Position numbers and translations under genes: made by a program. Shown piece by piece: positions 49,601-58,600 of a stretch of 64,000 nucleotides of DNA. Within the stretch, counting starts at the first letter, position 1. The number at the start of each line of letters is the position of its first letter. Under the pieces are notes generated by a model. The model searched no databases. It was not told the origin of the DNA and worked only from the letters and a program-made list of their open reading frames with translations. Origin of the DNA: Salminus brasiliensis (Eukaryota; Chordata; Actinopteri; Characiformes; Bryconidae); NCBI RefSeq assembly GCF_030463535.1, contig NC_132883.1, forward strand, positions 32,901,873 to 32,965,872, written 5' to 3'.

Positions 49601-52600
49601 TAATCGTGAGTCTAATCTTCCAGCGCCTTGTAGCCCAGCTGCATTTTCTCCAATGGTGTGGCCATATTTTACAATACCAAAACATTTTCGGCTGAAGGAT
49701 TAGAGAACACACACACGCTCAGGCTAGCGGCACAAAAACTCATCCGCTAAATATGGGTGCTCCATGGCTCGCTGGCCAGCCTTGAAGAGCGTCTTGATTA
49801 AAAAACCCTGCAGCCAGTCTCCATTTTTCTCTCCACAACACCCCCCCCCCCCCCCCCCAACACTTGAACGCCCGTTGAAAGTTCACCTTGATTCTGTTTA
49901 GCATCGGCTAAATTGCCCTAAATGAATTGTGTATGGATATTTGATGGGTGGGGGAAAGATGTGGAAAGCAAATTTACAGCTGTGTTTTACTTTCGATGGG
50001 TACACGATTTAAGCCATGCAATTTCGGGGCAATAAAACTGCTGTGAACGTCTGAAAGGAAGCCAAGGACTTCAGGCTGGCGACAGGGCATGAAAGACTGT
50101 ATACTGCTTCTTTTCCAAAAAAAGAAAAGAAAAAAAACTATTAATGATTTATTTTCATAGCCAGTGTAGAGGAAACCAGAGGGGAATATAGAATGTGTAT
50201 AAATGTCCCTGATAACAAATAGCAAATATCCCTGAAGTTTTTTGGTAATGCTGTATTATGACCTAGAATTAGAGGCTGATTACCTGATACTGTTAGAAAT
50301 GTTTATTGATTATTGAATTCATTTTTCTTTCATTTTTGAGGTACAGGAGCCTGTACAGTTTTTGTATCTAAACTCCCCCCCCCCAAAAAATAACCAAGAA
50401 GTAGGCCCAGATTTTATTGCAACATCATGTTGAAAAATAAACACCACATTCCGTGAGCTGTCAAGTTATCTGACACGCTCCGGTCGTTGACATTTACTTT
50501 TGCCTATTCCAAGTATTCAGAAATGTGCTAATGGCCTTAGTAAATCTGTGCCTAAGTTTCGAGGAGGCTAATAAACTGGAGCCTAAGAGTAATGAGAGCC
50601 CCGTGCCTATGGGCCTAATCGCAGTCTGGAACATCATTCCTCACCCGTCCATCTCCCAGCCCAGAATAAGATCTGTTCCCCCATTAGTCTCCAGCCTATC
50701 AAACATGGCCGCCCTCAATGGATGGGCCTGTCTCAGCCTTCCCATTGCCCTCATGTTCAACGGCCTTTGTTATCACACATCTAATTAGAACTTGATAAAA
50801 ATATTTCCCCGAAATCCAGCCATTAAATATAGTTTAAGGAGATTTATGATCAAATATGCTCTTAAAGATCTTTTAATGGGTCCGCTGACTCGTTAAGTTG
50901 GTAATTAATGAGCTCCTAATATATAGTGTGATTTAACCTCACAATGAGATTCTGGGAAATGAAGCCATTTCAGATGAGGGGCAAGTGAGCTTCCCAAAGG
51001 CTGGTTCTAAAGAGATCCAGCTCTTCTTTTTTTAAAGAAACTCTCACTGTTTCAGCACTTTAATTTTTGAAACAATAGCCTAAAGCACAAGGAACTATAA
51101 AAAGACTATTCTCTTACAGCAACATTGTGCAATACCTTCTATGTTGTTGTATGCCATAATTTATGAATGTACCGTAAGCTTTAGTCCCAGTTTAGCTTGT
51201 AGATCTGTGTATCATAATGTTGGTATAAGTGTGTATACATAGAAACACATGGAACACACATAACTTCAGTGGTGGTAATTTTAAATTAATTGCTGAGCAC
51301 GAACAAGCAGTGGTTATTTAAAGAAGTCCTCAAGGGATCTTATGCAAAATGGACTTATGGCTCCCAACTTTTTAAAGCTCATTGGTAGTGCAGCTATTTC
51401 AGACTCTACAGAGTTTATTTAACAACCTCTTATCAAGATTGTGACCATCCAATGTCGGGATGTAAATTGATATGTCTAGTTGATAAAAATCGATAGTCTG
51501 GAGGTCCACACTCCCACAGTAACATCCATAGTGTACAGATTTAGCTATGAGTGGCACATCTGAACCACGGCATCCATTGAGCCTGTTGTCAGGATGAGCA
51601 CAATGGCATGCTGATTAGCATAATTAATGAGGAATGGCGGTGATGCATTGGTGGATTGGTTTTAGGGAATGATAAATGGGCTGATGGCCGGGCCAGTGGC
51701 TGCCAACAAGGCCTCTCTGGCTGTCATCCCTCCTGCCTCTGCCCTGGCATGCGTCATTACTCACCGGGCCGAAGTGTCGCTTTGCATCGGCATGGTACAA
51801 CGACACAGAAAACTTAATAACACTCTACAGCCACTAAGCAGGTCCAGTGAAGGGCTGTCATGGTTAGTGTCCAGTATAGTCGAAGGCCCTAAAGGGTAGT
51901 TCAGAGTTAGCCATGCTAGTTCAGCAAAAGAATAGTTTTGACGTTGTATAGGTCATGGTTCAAGACGTGACCCTAACCGTGTGGCCTTGCCGCCACTTTC
52001 TCGCTTCCATTTGCCACTCTGTCTGCTGTGTGTGTTTGTTTGCACGTTCCTCCTGCCCCTCTTGGCCCTATCGTGGTGAGTTAGCATGCCCACAGAACCG
52101 CTAATTAAGAGGGGATTTGGTGTAATTGTGCCTTCTGCTGCATCCCATCCGGCACACGCAATTTAGCAGTGGCTCGGCTGCCAGCTCTGCAGCTCACACA
52201 CACTCCGCCGAGGCCTAGCCCATTTATTCAGAGAGACTCAGGCCTCAATGCTGCAGCAGCAACATACACAGCTGTAGACCAGTTGGCCAGCATTACACCA
52301 CAATTACTTTCTACATGTATCTGAGCTAGTACTAATTACTTTAGCAGCTCTGAAAATATATAAATTTATATAAAATTATAAATAATTATGAATAATATTC
52401 AACTCCTGACGGTTACTGCCATGCATGTCATTTGCCAGATGTTTCATATTGTTTTAAGAGTTCTGTTCAAAATGCATGAAAACAAAAAATATAGTATGAA
52501 AAAATTTCATAAAGCTAAAATTAACATTTACTATACTTCTTAATGGTACCTTCTAATTGTAAAAGAAGACAACACAAATCATGTCATGTTTGTAAGAATA

Positions 52601-55600
52601 TTAATTTATTATAGAATACTAGTCATCAAAAGCATCTGATTATTTGCAAATTTATACATTTTTGTAAACTTAAGTATCATAAAAAACTATAATATAGTAG
52701 AAAATTAAATTGGGATATTGAATTCTATTAGTCCTGCCTGGCTCTGTTGAATTCCTCTGTTAATGTTTTCCTCCCCTTGATTTCCTTAGGAGTTTTTGAA
52801 AGAGCATTTCATCATACCTTCTCATCTGGTATTAGTTTATTTAGCGCTGTTGTGTTCTGGCCCCTTGCGTGGGGGCAGGTTATGGGAGATGGGTTAACGT
52901 GGAGCTCTTGAGCATTCTCCCTCTGCCCGTGCCCGTGTGTTGCTTGCCAGAGCGCAGTAGGTGCTGTTGGCTTTTCCTTCTCTCTGGAAGACTGATGGAG
53001 CTGGGCCCAGTGGGTACTACGTGCTGGCATCCAACCCACTACCAGATTTCAAGGGCCGCTTGTCACCCAGATGGAAAAATAACACCTCTTCTCTTTCCCT
53101 AAATGCTCCCTCATTTTCCACGTCTCCCATCCTGTCTTTCTTCATTTTGATTTTATCATCAGTGACTTCTGTACTCATTCTGTATTGTATGAGTATATAA
53201 TATGAAATGGTGGTGAACTAATTATTGTGCACATATAGTTTTAAAGGTGAGAGTGATATCAACTTATGTTTATAACCTACACTGAAAAAAAGAGTCACTT
53301 AGGAAAAACATGGTTAACCATGACAACTCTAAGAAACATTTGGATGCTTTAAATGCTCTAGACAAATCTAAAGACTTCAGAAAACAGATCTGATCAATTT
53401 CCAGATTGATCGGGGGGTGGGGGGGTGGAAACATAAAACATGTAAAAATGGGGGAGGGGAGACAAGACGAGAAGAGTGGCGAGGACAGTGGCACAGTCAT
53501 TAAAAGAGAGCCAAAAATAGCAGTGAGCCATCATCTGTTCTCATAGCACGGGTCAGGAGCGCTGACACCTCCAAAACTCCTCCTGTCAGGGCAGGGGGCC
53601 ATTTGTATTCTCTCTCATTAGGCAATTTGACTAATGACCAAGCTCAGCTTTTGGGGGGAAGGGGGGCTGTGGAGGGGGCACAGACAGACCCCCATGCTCA
53701 GGCACCACCACAGCCGCCACTATTGGTATGGCACAGATGGCAGACCCAGGCGACAAAATAAACGACAATATGTCTCTGAGACGTCTTCAGGTGATTACAG
53801 ACGCAGGATGAGAGAAGGGCAGTTGTTTTTTTAGGGGGTGGGGGTGGTCATGAGTTCTTGCTACATTTTTTCTGTAGTACCCTCAAGAAGGAGCCTCATC
53901 TTCTGGGCATCCCACTGGTCTACCCCCTCCCACACACACCAGCTTCTCCAGATTTCACATCCACTTGCACTATTGTCCTTTATGCATGACCTATTACTAC
54001 AATAAGTCAGCCCAGTCTTCTGTGTCTCTCTAGTGTTTTGGCTGCAAGTCAGTGATGGAAAGTGGTAGGTGAGAGGAGATTTAATTGTGTGGGGTGGGGT
54101 GCAAATGTGAGCACATAAGAATGCCCTGAATGCTCTGTGAATCGCTAGCAATAATTTTTTAGAGGTTCAGCATTTTCCTTAAGCTCAGTCCTGACAGATT
54201 TTATTATGTGGGTGATGTTCTTTCTTTGTTCCATTAAATTATTAATAACTAACCAGAATAATACAACACACCCTCCTTCTGTTTCTCATATGATTAACAC
54301 TCCCATTTTGTAGTATAAATGAAAAATAATTGTTTTTACATTACATTACAGTTCATGGTTTATGTTTTAATTGGAGTCGCTTACTGAGTTGGAGTGATTT
54401 AAGTGTGTCACTTTTTGCTTCTTTGCTTTAGAGTGCTTGTTTTTTTCCCTTTCTGAAATCTTGTGGCTTCTCATTTCATGAAGTGTGCTGCGCTGCCTGG
54501 TTGAGTCCTCCATCCGTCAGTCTCTTAGCATTAGTCCACATATAAATCTGGGAGTGTTCCTGTGTTTGTGTGTGTGAATGGATGCAACAATGCGCATGCG
54601 TGCATTAGGACGTTGTGTGTGCGTGTGTTGGGAGGATATGTGTGCGACTGGCAGAGCTCCTAGGTGACAGTACATCCGACAATAGAAGTGTGAGGGATTG
54701 GAGCTCACAACAGCGTGTAGGGGAACTCTTCCCGGCCTGAAGCAGCCATTCGTCTGCAGCCGCAGGCTCTGGGCATGACAATGCCTGCATTTCTCACCAC
54801 ACCTGACACCACCATTAATAAGGGCATGATCCACACAGCCCACGCACACACACTGCCTCAGACACCCCCATCACTCACCCACTAACCAATCCCTGCTCTC
54901 AGTCCACTGCGCTAATCAGCAATTAGAAACACTGCTCGGGCCCAGAATAGTACTCCTGTACCGTCATGAAATACTGAGCTTGGATTGTATGTCAAGAATT
55001 ACTTGTCTTTTGTTCATTCTTGTTGCACATGCCCTGATTAACCCTTAGAAGTCAATCAGTATCACTGGAAATAATTTGATATCAATTGTTAAACTCTGAC
55101 AGGTTATTGAGCCATGTGGAAAAATTCTGTTTGAAGCATGTATTCTTAACTCTGCTGTAGGGATGCCATGAGAGCCTGTACTTTGGTACCAAATTTTAAA
55201 AACATGATTATTTTTTTATTGAATTTTATTGAAAATAAATAATGTTTGCTTAATTGGTTTATTTTTTGTGGTAACAAATTGTTTTATCAAGAATCATGTA
55301 TTTCAGTGGTATTGGTACTACCAAATTTCTGGTTTTGTGACATCCCTACTTACCACAAGTTTTTTGTAAATAGAATCTGATAAAATGTTTATGGCTGTGT
55401 TTTGGCAAAAACCTGGTGATGTGATATGTATCACGATACAGGGGTTACGAATCAAAATATAGAGTTTTTTTTAATACAATTTTTAACATTTTAATATAGT
55501 ATAAAATCTGAGTAAAGGATAAGTTTACTTTTTATGCAGTGCAAGGGGTGGGCTGCAGGGGTGAGCACACGAGAAGCCCCTGAATGCTCAATGAATTCCA

Positions 55601-58600
55601 AGCAATATTTTTAGAGGCAATGTTCTTTCTTTCCAAGTTATTAATATCCAACCAGAATAATACAGCACACCCTCCTTATGTACAATTTTAATACAGTATA
55701 AAATCTGAGTAAAGGATGAGTTTATTTTTATGCAGTGCAACAGTGCTATATAGAGGTCGGAGTTTAAACACAGCACAAAATGAACCACTTTCTAGCAGGA
55801 ATCTTGGAATGTAAACTATTCATCAAAATTCGCTGCTGTGATTTTGAGAATCAATACAAAACATAATATTGCGAGTGTATCAGTATTCGCTTACAGGTAA
55901 CATGGTTTATGTTGATTAGAAATCACAGGGTTGCCCATCATTTACCCTTGTCAGAGCCAGTTTCAAAAACTCACATTCTATTCACATTCTATGCTAGACA
56001 AGAGTGAGAACAAACAATTTGTAATGAAACTACTCTCTGTTCAATATTTACCCAGTCCAATCTTATCCGATGTCCAGTATGAGCCTGTAATGCCATAACT
56101 GTGAATATCATCAATAGGGTGTTCCTCTGAGATTTGGCCCACTCACAGTGACCAGCTTCCATCCTTCCATGTGAGAGGACATCCATCAGCGTGACGGACC
56201 CAGCCTGCTGTGTTTGAGTAGAGGTGGGAGAGTGGGCTTTACTCCATTCTTTATCTTTACGGCCTCGTCCTTGGCAGCTGCAGTCTGGACAAACACTGCT
56301 TGGGCACTCCACCTCAACGAGACCCCAAACTTGCATCCATTTCTCTCCCTGCAGAATCGGCTCTTTGTCCTGCTTGAATGTTTCTTACGATGTGTGTGTG
56401 TGTCATGTTGTGTTGAGTTGGAAAATGGCTGGTATAAATGGTAGGTGAATAATAACAGCAGTCTGATTGAAAGTGCAATCCTCGGACAGTAAAAGGGAGC
56501 GCTCCGACCTTCAACTCCTCTGCCTGTTGACTGCATGCTTAATTCATCAAAGCCTCACCGCCCGCTACCATACCATTAAAGCATATTGATTCAAATGTGG
56601 CCCTCTCCCGCTTATCTCTTTCATACCTCGCTACGGTTCACCTGGGCAGTGCATGTGTTTATTCACTCGGTTTTATGGACCTAAACAAGCCATCACTATG
56701 CACAGCTTATTTGCCTGAACCCTGCCAGCAAGGGAGCTTCTCAGCACATGTAGCCATTCAATAGACCATTCTAAAGCTTCATGACAAACATCTTATGAAG
56801 ATGCATAATCTCTTGAGGAAGGCTGATGGTTTGGGTAAACCTGCCTGACCCAATCAGTCCCTAGGTATTAGTTAATGGCAGCTGGCTCAGGTGAGGTGAA
56901 CAGCGGTGAAAAGCTTCATCCAAGAAAAGGTCATCTTGCAGACATGCAAACTTAAGGGTATTTTCGAATGATTTCAAGGATGACATACACTCCCAGCACC
57001 CTCTTGTATAATCACTACTTGTGACACCATTCACCATTAGAACCATTCACCTGCACCAAAATAATGAAACAGTACTACAGTGTTGAAGACATTCTCTGAA
57101 TCTTCCCCTGCAACATTCATCGCATCAGTGTTCAGGTGACTCCTGAGAAGATCCCTTCGACCTTTTACAGCATTCTCTTTCTCTGCCAGCAGGCAGAGTG
57201 CATTGGAGGTGCCTGTGTATCACTACCAGATGCCAGCCCCCAACCACTTTCCCTGGCAGCAAGTTAGACATTTTTTGAGGTTTTTTAGTAGGCCGACATT
57301 TTTTCTTCGGAGCAGTCAATGGAAGCTATTGTGCGGCCATGTCACCCTGTGTTAATTTGGGCCCTAATGTATTTGATAAACAAAGGGGCACTCTTTAGCC
57401 TGACAGTCATGACACCCTGATTCTAGCGGGGGCGCCGTGTGGCGTGGGGTTACGCCGTTAATAACCCACTGGCAGCCATCAAAGGCGCTTTAACCATGAT
57501 CATTATGATAAAGGGCATACACTTAATTACAGGCCTGCTTAATTATAGCTCTGTTGAAGCTCGTTTGTTTGGTAGAATGCTAATTATACCACCGCGCTCT
57601 TGGCAAGTCCTCTTTTCAACCCACCTCTCTCTCACTCTTTCTCTCTCTTTCTATCTCTCTCTCCCTCTCCTTTCTTTTCCTCTCGTCTTCTCTTTCTAGG
57701 AGCCCAACATTCAGGCTTATTTTCATGCAAATTGATATCCGGCAAATGTTTTGTCTCTCTCTTTTCCCCTTCTCCTTTGACGAGTGTGCGAAGTGCTTTG
57801 TTTTTAGAACTGAACGTCTCCCTGACAAGACAGGATCAGGAATAATCAAGAGTAATTAACAGAGAAAGGGGGAGGGGAGAGAAAGAGGGAGAGGGACTCC
57901 AGTACAGTGCTGGATTTAAAAAAAGGCTTTCATCTTGCTTTGTCTGAGCAGGTTTCCAAAGGGATCCAAAGATTTTGAATGTGCTGCCATTTTGCACTAT
58001 TACATCTAGTCAAATGCATTTTCACAGTCTATTGTGCAGTGATGAGTCGTGAAGTGCACATTTGGAAGAGGGGTTTTTGTGTGATGTTGTAGGGTTTTAT
58101 GTGTTGATTTGTAATGATATGTTTCCTTTCTTTGCAGCAATTGATGATGTGCCCTTTATGATTTCTGAAAGGTTTGCTCCCAAAGTCAGAGATGTAAGTA
58201 CTTTTTGAATACAGTAAAAGTGCCAGTCATTGTGGTAATTAATCATTAAATAATACATTTAAATTGCTCAGTATATAGTCATGTTCATTTATGTTGACTG
58301 TTGCGCAATATCTGTGTATTAATAATGGACATTGTAGTAAACATTGTAATAGAAAGTGCAATAACTTTTTTTCAAATATCACTGTGGATCAGATTTTTCA
58401 ACTGACCCTGAAACAGCTTTGTTCAGACTACAGCCTTTTTACCTATGCACATTCTTACTTAAGCCATGATCCAGGTCAGTTACCACAGTACCACTCCACC
58501 ACTATAGTGGCCCTGAGTGATGAATGAATGTGGCCAGACAGAGCTGGCTCAGATCAGGAGTCCCTTCTCCTGAGAGAGTAAAAGATGAGAGAGGATGAAT

